Origin: Candidatus Villigracilis propinquus
Lineage (GTDB): Bacteria > Chloroflexota > Anaerolineae > Anaerolineales > Villigracilaceae
Direction: 5' to 3'
Assembly: GCA_016714565.1 (NCBI GenBank)
Contig: JADKDM010000005.1
Location: forward strand, 171,176 to 235,175
Length of the DNA stretch: 64,000 nt
Position numbers and translations under genes: made by a program. Each line of letters opens with the position of its first letter. Positions within the stretch are counted from its first letter, which is position 1. The notes under the pieces were generated by a model that did no database searches, had not been told where the DNA came from, and saw nothing but the letters and a program-made list of their open reading frames with translations. This document shows, piece by piece, positions 52,377 to 60,962 of the stretch.

Positions 52377-53366
52377 CATCAATTTGATATTTTTGATGGG
52401 GGTTTGGATGACCAGATCGCAGCCCGGCCAGACTGCATCCACCCCCGCCTCTTTCGCCCCGACAACTGATTCAGTTACCTGAGCATCCCATCCCCGTGAC
52501 AGAGTCTCCACCGGGTCGATATTTCCAAACAGCAGCACATCCTTCAACGCCGCCCGAGACGCCGCAAGATCATTCAACTGATCCACCGAGATCGCATTCG
52601 CCCCGCATTGCGCCAACACCTGCATGGACGAGTTCGTATTCCCGCACACAGACAATACCTTTGGCCCGTTCAATTTTCCATTCAATGCCTTGAGCGGAGC
52701 AAGGACAAACTCCTCAAATTTCGCAGGCCCAATGAACCCCGGTGACCCGCCCATTTCGTGGACTGTGATGAAGTCTGCGCCCGCTTCCAAATAGGCATTG
52801 CCAATATCCGCTAGAAAATCTGCAAGATACAGAAGTGCATTTGCCACTATGGCAGGTTCCTTCTTCATCTCTCGGAACAGATTTTGCACTTTGCACACAT
52901 AAATAAGCAGCGTGTACGGCCCGGGAATCAATCCTGAAATGACAGCCTCTTTGCCAATATCATTTTTCACCAATTCAATGGCCTTGCAGATCAAAGGGAT
53001 TCTTCCTCTTTGTCTTGCGCCTGCATCTCCACCAGCGGGGAGCAGGCCAGCCATCTGGCTGGTCGATTCAAATAATAACTTTTTTACCTGTGGAAATTGA
53101 TACTCATCCCCTTCGTAAAAGATCAATTCAGAGCCTAGTGCTTCGGCAGGCGCACACAAGTCCAACGGCAGCGTCGCGGATGGCATCCCCGTCAACTTAA
53201 ACGTACTCGCCGCCGCCTTCGCCATCTTCTCCGCGTCTTTGTGGGTCTCGTGAAAGATCAATCCTTCACGCTCCAACCCCTCCGCCGTGATATGGATCAA
53301 CCCGCTAAACACCGGTTGGCTATCTATTTTTTTACCTGACAACAGATCGAGTATCTTTTCACGCAT
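52362..53366 (-). CDS. Uroporphyrinogen decarboxylase-family methyltransferase (MtaA/MtbA-like)
   Basis: 334 residues, a UroD-fold TIM barrel. Visible regions: MREKILDLLSGKKIDSQPVF, FKLTGMPSATLPLDLCAPAE, LIPGPYTLLIYVC, FITVHEMGGSPGFIGPAKF, KVLSVCGNTNSSMQVLAQCG, and LLFGNIDPVETLS. In corrinoid systems such proteins move methyl groups between a corrinoid protein and an acceptor or donor. It lies in a row with a homocysteine S-methyltransferase and a corrinoid activator, which favours methyl transfer over heme biosynthesis. A good AAAGGTGA site precedes the ATG. Confidence 0.8.
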   Translation of the reverse strand: MREKILDLLSGKKIDSQPVFSGLIHITAEGLEREGLIFHETHKDAEKMAKAAASTFKLTGMPSATLPLDLCAPAEALGSELIFYEGDEYQFPQVKKLLFESTSQMAGLLPAGGDAGARQRGRIPLICKAIELVKNDIGKEAVISGLIPGPYTLLIYVCKVQNLFREMKKEPAIVANALLYLADFLADIGNAYLEAGADFITVHEMGGSPGFIGPAKFEEFVLAPLKALNGKLNGPKVLSVCGNTNSSMQVLAQCGANAISVDQLNDLAASRAALKDVLLFGNIDPVETLSRGWDAQVTESVVGAKEAGVDAVWPGCDLVIQTPIKNIKLMTGSQ

Positions 53367-53385
53367 AGTTCACCTTTAAAAAATC

Positions 53386-53495
53386 ACGGATTACGAACTA
53401 CGTTTTCCGTCAATTCGTAATCCGTCACTGATTACTGTTCACTTCTCGCTTATTACTTCTCACTCGTTACTTATTACTTTTTACTTCTCACCACG
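53386..53495. repeat. Hairpin ACGGATTACGAA plus TTACTTCTCAC-type words
   Basis: ACGGATTACGAA (53386-53397) and TTCGTAATCCGT (53414-53425) form a perfect 12-bp stem. The rest of the gap is a run of related words (TTATTACTTCTCACTCGTTA-like) that correspond, in reverse complement, to the GTGAGAAGTAAAAAG words at 1497-1530 and 15226-15262. Confidence 0.7.
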
Positions 53496-53497
53496 CA

Positions 53498-54376
53498 CTA
53501 CTTCACAGCCTTCGCAATCGCCGCAATATGTTCGGGGGTATTTCCGCAGCAGCCGCCCACGACCTTTGCCCCAAGTTCCACATACTTCTTTGCGTAATTC
53601 CCCATATCTTCAGGCCCCATGTCATACACGCCCTGCTCGGTCTCAATATCCATGTGCGGGACGCCAGCGTTTGGCTTGACCCACAGCGGGAAGTTGGGCA
53701 TAGTCGCAGCATATTCCTTGACGATGGATTCCATATTTTCGAGGGTGGTTCCGCAATTTGCACCGATGAGGGCTGCGCCTTTTTCGGTGTAGCGCTTCAT
53801 TACATCCTTTGGCTTCACGCCCATCATGGTGCGTGTGCCGCGGTCATAGCTGAACGAGACAACGATGGGCAGGTCAGTCACGGAACGCGCGCCTTCAAAT
53901 GCGGCGGTGGTTTCTTCAAACGAGAACATGGTTTCGATCACCAGCAAGTCCACGCCGCCTTCGGCGAGGGCTTTGGCTTGTTCGGCAAAAGTGGCTTTCA
54001 CATCTTCCGCTTCGAGCGGGCCGTAGGGCTTTAGCAAAGCGCCGACAGGGCCCATAGAACCACCGACCAGCCCTCCGTTTAATGAAGCGGCCTTGCGGGC
54101 AATCTCCGCCGCGCGGATGTTCACTTCAGGAGTCCGATCCTGATATTTTGAATCCTTCATCCGCATGCGGGTGCCGCCGAAGGTGCAGGTCAAAATAATA
54201 TCCGAACCCGCCTTGGCAAAGGAACTTGCCAAATTCAAAATGGTGTCGGGGTCATCAATGATGAGATCCTCTGGCGGCTTGCCGGGTTTGAGACCCATCT
54301 TTTGCAAATTCGAACCCGTTGCTCCATCCGCAACGAGAATTTCCCCACTGTTCAAACGCTCCAAAAATTTATTCAT
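53498..54376 (-). CDS. Homocysteine S-methyltransferase family protein (MetH N-terminal-like)
   Basis: About 292 residues from MNKFLERLNSGEILVADGATGS. Zinc-site cysteines are present: GANCGTT near 206 and VVGGCCGNTPEHI near 275. VGGSMGPVGALLKPYG and IETMFSFEE are also typical. The family transfers a methyl group to homocysteine, making methionine. The long upstream extension (to 54478) is rejected because it is translated from palindromic repeats; GAGAGGACATA precedes the chosen ATG. Middle gene of the corrinoid/methyl-transfer cluster. Confidence 0.88.
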   Translation of the reverse strand: MNKFLERLNSGEILVADGATGSNLQKMGLKPGKPPEDLIIDDPDTILNLASSFAKAGSDIILTCTFGGTRMRMKDSKYQDRTPEVNIRAAEIARKAASLNGGLVGGSMGPVGALLKPYGPLEAEDVKATFAEQAKALAEGGVDLLVIETMFSFEETTAAFEGARSVTDLPIVVSFSYDRGTRTMMGVKPKDVMKRYTEKGAALIGANCGTTLENMESIVKEYAATMPNFPLWVKPNAGVPHMDIETEQGVYDMGPEDMGNYAKKYVELGAKVVGGCCGNTPEHIAAIAKAVK

Positions 54377-54387
54377 TATGTCCTCTC

Positions 54388-54503
54388 GGTGGTCGAGTAG
54401 GCGGTGCTTTTCCGCCGTGTCGAGACCACCCTGCCACAAAGTTTTTTTATTCATTGGTGGTCTCGATATGTTACTCACTTTCGTTCGGAACTACTCGACC
54501 ACC
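54388..54503. repeat. Two neighbouring GGTGGTCGAG palindromes
   Basis: Copy 1 (54388-54430) pairs GGTGGTCGAGTAGGCGG with CCGCCGTGTCGAGACCACC-type arms; copy 2 (54456-54503) begins GGTGGTCTCGATATG and ends CTACTCGACCACC. Both resemble 333-370. They fill the gap between the corrinoid activator and the homocysteine methyltransferase. Confidence 0.75.
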
Positions 54504-54510
54504 AGTGTAT

Positions 54511-56547
54511 TTACTTGCTCATGAAATTCTTCGCCATCGGATCCGCCTTGCGATTGGGGATCAAATGCGCGATGTGTGGAAACGGCTCGCTCATGTGCGG
54601 GAAGCTAGTCGCCAGCATGAACTGATTTTGGAATTCAGGGTCGGTGGGTAATTCAAAACGCTCCACCTTGCGGGTCACGCCATCGATCTCGTTGCGCTTT
54701 TCAATATTCAACAACGCAATGCGCGCGCCGTCACCTGCCGCATTCCCAACCGCATAGACTCGATCCAGTTCACAATCGGGGATCAAGCCGATCAGCATGG
54801 CTTTCTCTTTATCGATGTAACTTCCAAAACCGCCAGCGAGGATGATTTTATCAGGAGATTCCAAACCGCTGCGATTCAATAATGTACGCGCCGCAGTAAA
54901 TAAGGCCGCCTTCGCCAATTGGATTTGGCGCACATCCTGCTGGGTCATGGGGATGTCCCGTCCGATGGATGTTTCCTCAGCCCAGGCAATGACATACTCC
55001 CAGCCGCTTTCACCCTGACGAATGCGCTTCGAATTTAAGTCTTTCTTGAACTTGCCCCGAGAATCCACGATCCCCGCCCGGAATAATTCTGCCACTCCGT
55101 CGATGATGGCGGAACCGCAAATCCCTTTGACCTGACCTTTGAACTCGGCATGGTCGGTATTCCAACCCGTCACACCGATGACTTTGTATTTTGGCTCCAG
55201 CGTAGTCTCATCAATTTGGATGCGTTCCATTGCGCCGGGAGCGGCACGCATTCCATATTCCACATGAGCGCCTTCGAGCGCTGGCCCCGTGGGTGTGGAT
55301 GTGCAAACGAGACGCTTGCGATTTCCGAGAATTAATTCTGCATTCGTGCCTACATCGATCAGCAGCCAGTTCTCATCCTGCTTGTGTGGCTCTTCTGCGA
55401 CGATCATCGCGCTGGTATCCGCACCGACGAAGGATGCGATGGTGGGAAGCACGTGGATATTGCCAGATGGATTGATGTGCAAGCCGAGTTCTCGCGCTTT
55501 GATATCCATTGATCTATGAATGGCAGGCACGAACGGCGCAAGCCCCAGATCTTTCGGATGCAGGTTCAACAAGACATGGTGCATGGTGGAATTTCCAACC
55601 AACACCATTTCAAGGATTTCTTCGGCTTTTATCTTCGCTTCTTTTGCGGCTTGTTTGAGTAACTTATTCAGCGTGGAGATGATCGCCTTGTGCAATTTCT
55701 CCAGACCGTCTTTATTTTCGATCGCATACTGAATACGGGACATGACATCTTCGCCGTACACAATTTGCGGATTCATTTCAGATTCAGCGGCCAGCATTTC
55801 GCCCGTGCGCAGATTGCAAAGATACAGCGCAACGGTTGTGGAGCCAATATCCACAGCCGCGCCGTAGCTGTCTTCCACGTAGCCAGCCTGAACTTCGATC
55901 ACTTCTTTATCCTGCCAGACGGTAACAGTCACATTCCATTTTGCTTCGCGCAACGTAGCCGAAAGCGAACGCAGGCATTGATAATCGATGTTCAACTCAT
56001 ACCAGCGTGGAAGTTTTTCCTCAGTCCCGCGCACCAAAGCCATCGAAGTTTCAAGTCCTTTGGCGAGGCGTTCCCAATCTGCAATGGGACGTTCCAGCGT
56101 GGGCGGGCTCATCGTCACCAGATATTTTCGCACCGAAGGCTTGACTTCGATTGCGCGCTCCGTGGCGCTCTTGCGGACGATCTGTTTGTTGCCGCGGCTT
56201 TCTTCGGGGACGTTGATGAGCACATCGCCGCGAATTTTGCACTGACAGGAAAGGCGCACCTGTCCCACTTCCCAGCCTTTGTCTTTCAACAGCTTGGGTC
56301 GGCGCGCAAAGTAGGCTGCCTCTTCCGTGGAAACGGGGGAGACGTTCTCTCGTCTCGAGTCGATGTTGTACTTCTCGAAGCGGCCTTCTTCAATTAAGAC
56401 CATGCACTTGCCGCAGGTGGCGTTCTCGGCACAAATCGATTCGATCTCCACGCCAAGCTCGCGCGCAGCAGAACGGACGGACATGCCTTCTTCCACTTGT
56501 CCACGGCTGCCGGAGGGTTGTAGGATGATGTTGTGTTTTTGGGTCAT
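54511..56547 (-). CDS. Corrinoid reductive activator: [2Fe-2S] ferredoxin plus ASKHA ATPase domain (RamA/RACE-like)
   Basis: About 678 residues from MTQKHNIILQPSG. The N-terminal ferredoxin domain has CAENATCGKCMVL and a distal Cys in RLSCQCKI. After a linker domain, an ASKHA (actin/Hsp70-like) ATPase region shows AVDIGSTTVALYL, VLVGNSTMHHVLL, IDVGTNAELILGN, KGICGSAIID, and ILAGGFGSYIDKEKA. Such proteins use ATP to reduce inactive Co(II) corrinoid to Co(I) during methyl transfer. No corrinoid protein gene lies in the window. ATG at 56547 is chosen; the longer start at 56601 runs through a hairpin repeat. Confidence 0.9.
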   Translation of the reverse strand: MTQKHNIILQPSGSRGQVEEGMSVRSAARELGVEIESICAENATCGKCMVLIEEGRFEKYNIDSRRENVSPVSTEEAAYFARRPKLLKDKGWEVGQVRLSCQCKIRGDVLINVPEESRGNKQIVRKSATERAIEVKPSVRKYLVTMSPPTLERPIADWERLAKGLETSMALVRGTEEKLPRWYELNIDYQCLRSLSATLREAKWNVTVTVWQDKEVIEVQAGYVEDSYGAAVDIGSTTVALYLCNLRTGEMLAAESEMNPQIVYGEDVMSRIQYAIENKDGLEKLHKAIISTLNKLLKQAAKEAKIKAEEILEMVLVGNSTMHHVLLNLHPKDLGLAPFVPAIHRSMDIKARELGLHINPSGNIHVLPTIASFVGADTSAMIVAEEPHKQDENWLLIDVGTNAELILGNRKRLVCTSTPTGPALEGAHVEYGMRAAPGAMERIQIDETTLEPKYKVIGVTGWNTDHAEFKGQVKGICGSAIIDGVAELFRAGIVDSRGKFKKDLNSKRIRQGESGWEYVIAWAEETSIGRDIPMTQQDVRQIQLAKAALFTAARTLLNRSGLESPDKIILAGGFGSYIDKEKAMLIGLIPDCELDRVYAVGNAAGDGARIALLNIEKRNEIDGVTRKVERFELPTDPEFQNQFMLATSFPHMSEPFPHIAHLIPNRKADPMAKNFMSK

Positions 56548-56566
56548 AGGGTTGACGATTGACGAC

Positions 56567-56599
56567 GGACGATTGACCACGGTCTGCGGTCTATCGTCC
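56567..56599. repeat. Hairpin of GGACGATTGACC words
   Basis: GGACGATTGACC (56567-56578) pairs with GGTCTATCGTCC (56588-56599) with one mismatch; further copies (GTTGACGATTGACGAC) flank it. Same vocabulary as 15299-15369, over 40 kb away. Confidence 0.7.
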
Positions 56600-56606
56600 A
56601 TGGTCG

Positions 56607-56897
56607 TTATTGAGAAACGCTGTCTCGGCGGGGAATCTCTATTTTTGCAAACTCAGCTTCCAGCTCGGAAAGAAGCGCGTCTGCTACTTCTTCGGGAGAG
56701 CCGTCACGTTCGGTCCATTCACCGCGTTTGTATTCCTTCGCGTAATCGCTTGTGGATGTAGCCCCGACTGCCATCGCGTATGCGTCAATTTTGTCTTGAA
56801 TTTTTTGAGAGAGTTGTTTTTTCACTGTGCGGCCATTGCCCTCAACGGTGAAAGATTGGGGGATGTGCTTCCAGTACATGATGCGGTATTTTGCCAT
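56607..56897 (-). CDS. Small 'virulence factor'-domain (PF13769-like) protein
   Basis: 96 residues beginning MAKYRIMYWKHIPQSFTVEG, with IDAYAMAVGATSTSDYAKEY and EVADALLSELEAEF. The pattern matches, from memory, a small domain named after a virulence factor annotation that repeatedly accompanies corrinoid activators and methyltransferases. Its biochemical role is unknown. First gene of the methyl-transfer cluster; a TATAAT-like sequence (56915-56920, minus strand) upstream is a weak promoter candidate. Confidence 0.6.
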   Translation of the reverse strand: MAKYRIMYWKHIPQSFTVEGNGRTVKKQLSQKIQDKIDAYAMAVGATSTSDYAKEYKRGEWTERDGSPEEVADALLSELEAEFAKIEIPRRDSVSQ

Positions 56898-56974
56898 TGC
56901 GTGTAACCTCGTAAATTATATATAATTTTGTTGAGGGATTTTACGGGATGATGGGCAGATGGTCAATGAAAAAA

Positions 56975-57824
56975 CTAACAAGGGATCGAAAATGAAAACG
57001 TGCTGCCCAGTCCCTTCCCATCACTTTGCGCTTTCACACGTCCGCCATGCGCTTCGATGATGGCTTTGACGATGGACAAGCCCAACCCCGTGCCGCCCGT
57101 TTCGCGCGAGCGCGATTTGTCAGCGCGGTAAAAGCGATTGAAAACAGAAGCAGCTTCATCGGGCGAAAGACCGTCGCCTGTGTCTTCGATCAACACGGTG
57201 ATCTCTTTTCCATCGCTCAAAGTTTTGATGGAAATTTTCCCGCCTTCGGGAGTATGCCTTAATGCGTTGGACAGCAGATTGAAAATTACCTGGCGGATGC
57301 GAAATGGATCCACGCTCACTTCCGACCCCGCCTGCTTCATTTCCCATTTGACCATTTTCTCCCTGACAGTGGTTCGAGCGCCTGCAAAGAATCGGTGATG
57401 ATCTGTTGAATGTCTGTGGGAATTTTCTCCAACGGCAAATGACCTGACTCGGCCAGCGAGAGTTCGCGCAAGTCGCTGACCAGACGGATCAGGTGACGGG
57501 TTTGCCCGTACAGATTTGCCACTTCGGATTCGTCGAGCGTATACACATGATCGAGCGCAGCACGCAGACTGCTTTCCATCACGGTGAGCGGCGTGCGCAA
57601 TTCGTGTGAGACATCGGCCATTAAGTTGATGCGTAACTCCTCGGCGCGTTGCAAGTCAGACGCCATGCTGTTAAATGTTTCTGCAAGGGGGGAGCATCGG
57701 GCGGGCCATCGAGGTCGGGTCGCATCCCATTTTGTTCGAGAGAGATCGTCAGGAACTGCATGAAGAACATGAAGAACAAGACCCCGCTGATCATCAGGCT
57801 GAGGCGTACCCACAATCGTTTCAT
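56975..57824 (-). pseudogene. Sensor histidine kinase, disrupted (internal deletion and frameshift)
   Basis: The start MKRLWVRLSLMISGVLFFMF is a membrane helix, and its ATG overlaps the stop of the response regulator. After DGPPDAP the sequence jumps, in another frame, to PLAETFNSMASDLQRAEELR, the second half of a HAMP domain, so the second membrane helix and the first half of HAMP are missing. HisKA (LMADVSHELRTPLTVMES) is intact. Near 57350 a further shift joins the HATPase: FNLLSNALRHTPEGG, DTGDGLSPDEA, GGTGLGLSIVKAI. The lost segment goes beyond single-base errors, so decay or misassembly is likely. Confidence 0.75.
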
Positions 57825-58468
57825 TGCTTGTCTCCTGTCAAACGATAGCCGACCCCGTACACGGTTTGGATGTAGGTTGGGTTATGGGGTCCATGGCGCA
57901 GGTTGCGGATGTGGGTATCAGGGGCGTCCCGCCTTCGTATGCGTAGCCCATGTTTTCAATAGCTCATCACGCGTGAGGGTATAGCCCGGGTTGGATAAAA
58001 ACGCTTCCAGCAGATTGAATTCGGTGCGGGTCAGTTCCACCATTTCAGAATCGATCGTCAGGGTGCGTTGGTCGAGATCCAAGTGCGGGGGCGTTGGGGG
58101 ACTGACCACCGGGCGGCGGGGCTTTGACCCTGTGACCACCTGCGAATTGAACGGCTTGGTGATGTAATCGTCCGCGCCGAGTTCCAGACCCACGATCTTG
58201 TCTGTATCTTCCACGCGGGCGGTCAGCATGATGATGGGGGTGGCGGCCAGTGTTTTATCCCCGCGTACGATCTGGGTCACTTCCCAGCCGTCCGGTTGGG
58301 CATCATCAGATCGAGGATGACAAGGTCGGGGCGTTCGCGGCGTAATTGATGAAGAGCCATTTCGCCGTCATAGGCGCTGAGGGTTTGATAACCAGATTGT
58401 TCCAAATAAGAACAAAGCACTTTTACGATGGAACGGTCATCATCCACTACCAGAATTCTTTGGGGCAT
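57821..58468 (-). pseudogene. OmpR/PhoB-type response regulator, disrupted by several indels
   Basis: Receiver start RILVVDDDRSIVKVL and acceptor DLVILDLMMPN are clear; a missing base near 58282 breaks the frame. It resumes with TQIVRGDKTLAATPIIMLTA and DDYITKPFNSQ; more indels between 58080 and 58140 scramble the linker. The winged-helix part follows: LDLDQRTLTIDSEMVELTRT, EFNLLEAFLSNPGYTLTRDE, then further breaks before the terminal YIQTVYGVGYRL. The stop overlaps the ATG of the kinase (ATGA), the usual order for such pairs. Confidence 0.75.
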
Positions 58469-58664
58469 AAAAACCTCTTTTTCTTATAGAAGTAATTTTG
58501 TGGTGAAATCGGTAAGGGCCTCTTAATGTTTATCTTGTTGGCATGATAGCACATCATTCTCAAGGAAATCTCAAGAATACAAACAGGTCATCTTCAGATT
58601 TTGTTGACAATGTTTTGCGATACTGGGGGAAGTTCGATCAATCATTTTGTATATGGAGAAGATC

Positions 58665-59520
58665 ATGAAATCAAATTTTGCAAGACCTGTTTCTCAAATC
58701 GCGCTGGCGTTATTGGCGCTTGTCCTTGTGTTGGGTGCTTCCGGCTGCGGAGCACAGTCTGTGATGCCCGGTGGTTCCAGCACTTTCGCTTCAGTTGAAC
58801 CAAGCTATACCGACCTTGCGTATGCCACTGAATCTGACGCGCAAAAATTGGACTTGTACGTTCCCGAAGGCACTGGCCCGTTCCCGGTGGTCATCATGGT
58901 TCACGGCGGCGGATTTATGTTCGGGATAAAGCCGATGGGGCCGGTGACGGGTGTGGATCAACTCCTCGCGGCGGGTATGCTGTGGCGAGTATCAACTATC
59001 GGTTACGGCGAGGGCATGGGGTCGTCCGCTGGCGTGCGGAAAATACAATCAAGTTCGGGGGCGCTGCGGGCGGGAATTTGGTCTGCTTGGCACCACCTGC
59101 GGCGTAGCGGAATTGGAAGGTGACCTTGGCAATGCAGATCAATCCAGTTGTGTGCAGGCCGTGGTGGATTGGTTCGGCCCGATCGATTTCTTGAAGATGG
59201 ATGAGCAATTTGCAGGCACAAGCTGCGAGCAAAGCCACAATGCTGCCAACTCGCCAGAGTCAAAACTGGTTGGCGCGATACCGTGCGACTCGCACCACCA
59301 ACCCGATGAATTACATCACCGCTGATGATGCGCCCTTCTTCATTCAAAACGGTACAGCCGATTGCAACATCCCGCCCATTCAAAACAAGACTGGCAGAGC
59401 CCTGGAGTCATCGGCGGGACAAGGTCTGTCTCGCTCGAAGGTGCGGACATGGCGGCTCAGTTTGAGACCGAAGAGAATTTGAATTTGGTGATCGGTTTTC
59501 TGGATACATATTTGAAGTAA
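58665..59520 (+). pseudogene. Alpha/beta-hydrolase esterase lipoprotein, disrupted
   Basis: From ATG 58665 (GGAGAAG site) the protein has a lipoprotein signal (LALVLVLGASGC) and the start of a BD-FAE-type esterase: KLDLYVPEGTGPFPVVIMVH and GGG oxyanion motif. Recovering the rest needs at least three frame changes (VASINYRL, then WFGPIDFLKMDEQFAGTSC, then PMNYITADDAPFFIQNGTAD, then the stop at 59520). The stretch that should carry the GxSxG nucleophile reads FGGAAGGNL, with serine lost and roughly 15-20 residues missing before it. This gene is therefore probably not functional as given. Confidence 0.7.
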
Positions 59521-59526
59521 GGTTTT

Positions 59527-59564
59527 AAAAAGAGGCGGCGCTTTCAAAGCGCCGCCTCTTTTTA
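59527..59564. terminator. Bidirectional terminator between convergent genes
   Basis: AGAGGCGGCGCTTT and AAGCGCCGCCTCT form a 13-bp stem flanked by A5 and T5. It separates the esterase and the flavoprotein gene. Confidence 0.9.
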
Positions 59565-59571
59565 TTTTGGT

Positions 59572-60813
59572 TTATCCGTTTGACAAGCCGCTTCCCGCCA
59601 GCCAGCCCGTTGTCCATGATGACTGGAAATTGAACCCGCCGGTGATGCCGTCAATATCCAGCACTTCGCCAGCGAAGAAGAGATCTTCCACAATGCGGCT
59701 TTGCATGGTTTTGAAATCCACCTCGTCCAAATTTATACCGCCACAAGTGACGAACTCTTCCTTGAATTGTCCCTTGCCTAAAATTTCAAATTGCCCTGCG
59801 GTTAATTCCTCGGCCAGTTTTCGCAGCTCAACTTTTGAAATATCGCCCCAGTTTTTATCGCCGATGAATTGAGTTAACTGCTTCCACAGCCGAATGGGAA
59901 TTTGTGAGAAGGCGGGCTGCGTCGCGATTTTTTTGCGCGCGCTTTCGGGCCAGTTCTTGTTGCGCTGTAAAATTTCCAGCGTGGCATCCAGCTTATAGTC
60001 ACCGAGCCAGTTGACAGTTAAGGTGGAGCGGTAATTTTTGTCGAACAAAATGCGCGCGCCCCATGCGGAGGTTCTCAGCACGGCGGGGCCGCTCAATCCC
60101 CAGTGGGTGATGAGCATCGGGCCGCTTTGCGTGATCGAATCCATTTTGAGGGTTACGTTTTCAACCGCCACGCCCGCCAGCCCGTCGATGCGTTTGTCTT
60201 TCACGTTGAATGTAAATAGAGAAGGCACGGGCTCTTCAATGCTATGCCCAAGCGATTTGACGATCTCGCGCGTTTTCGGATCGCTGCCTGTGGCGATCAA
60301 TAATTTTTTTGTTTGGATAGGAAGGACTTCGCCTCCCTTCCTAACCTCAAGCCTGAATCCACCCCTTGGACTTTTTTCCACCTTTTGCAGGGTTGCGCCA
60401 ATGTGAACCTTCACCCCGGCATTTTTCGCTTCGAAGTTCAGAATGTCTGCAATGGTCTTCGAGGAGTCGGTGATGGGGAACATGCGGTTGTCGGCTTCGG
60501 CTTTTAATTTCACGCCGTGTGTTTCAAACCATTTGATCGTGTCCAGCGGTTGAAAGCGGGTGAATGCGCCGCGCAGTGCCATGCCGCCGCGTGGATAGTA
60601 AGTGATGAGCTGCGCGGGGTCGAAGCAGGCGTGGGTCACGTTGCAGCGCCCGCCGCCGGAGATGAGTACCTTGCCAAGAGTCTGGCTGGATTTCTCAAGA
60701 ATTAATATGCGCAGGTTCGGGTTGAGCTCGGCGCAACGGATGGCGGCAAAGAAGCCCGCAGGCCCTCCGCCCGCGATGATAACGTCCCATTTGGTGGTGA
60801 TGTAAGTTGACAT
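59572..60813 (-). CDS. HI0933/YhiN-family NAD(P)/FAD-dependent oxidoreductase
   Basis: 413 residues. FAD-binding Rossmann motif DVIIAGGGPAGFFAAIRCAE near the N-terminus, ILEKSSQTLGKVLISGGGRC with the family's GGGRCN motif, LLIATGS and a C-terminal dinucleotide-site GITGGFNFQSSWTTGWLAG. These flavoproteins are soluble; a physiological substrate is not settled. The ATG at 60813 is immediately before the FAD strand. Intact, in contrast to both flanking genes. Confidence 0.9.
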   Translation of the reverse strand: MSTYITTKWDVIIAGGGPAGFFAAIRCAELNPNLRILILEKSSQTLGKVLISGGGRCNVTHACFDPAQLITYYPRGGMALRGAFTRFQPLDTIKWFETHGVKLKAEADNRMFPITDSSKTIADILNFEAKNAGVKVHIGATLQKVEKSPRGGFRLEVRKGGEVLPIQTKKLLIATGSDPKTREIVKSLGHSIEEPVPSLFTFNVKDKRIDGLAGVAVENVTLKMDSITQSGPMLITHWGLSGPAVLRTSAWGARILFDKNYRSTLTVNWLGDYKLDATLEILQRNKNWPESARKKIATQPAFSQIPIRLWKQLTQFIGDKNWGDISKVELRKLAEELTAGQFEILGKGQFKEEFVTCGGINLDEVDFKTMQSRIVEDLFFAGEVLDIDGITGGFNFQSSWTTGWLAGSGLSNG

Positions 60814-60962
60814 AAGTTATCTGAGTATACTGCGGTCTGGGATGAAAATCATATTTTTTGCAGGGGAGAGGGGTGCTATACTAAATTTACTCTTTGTTGG
60901 TTTCATAATTGATGTTTACCGGATCTGTGCGTTTTGTACCCGTAATAGTGGCAAGGACTACC

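Noticed and set aside
53426..53495. Considered as a short CRISPR-like array of repeating words
   Set aside because: Words are only 7-10 bases, degenerate and contiguous, without spacers.
54376..54478. N-terminal extension of the homocysteine methyltransferase
   Set aside because: Those codons are the GGTGGTCGAG palindromes; the internal ATG has a ribosome-binding site and starts the conserved domain.
56898..56974. Cobalamin riboswitch before the corrinoid cluster
   Set aside because: The gap is under 80 bases and shows no B12-box-like sequence.
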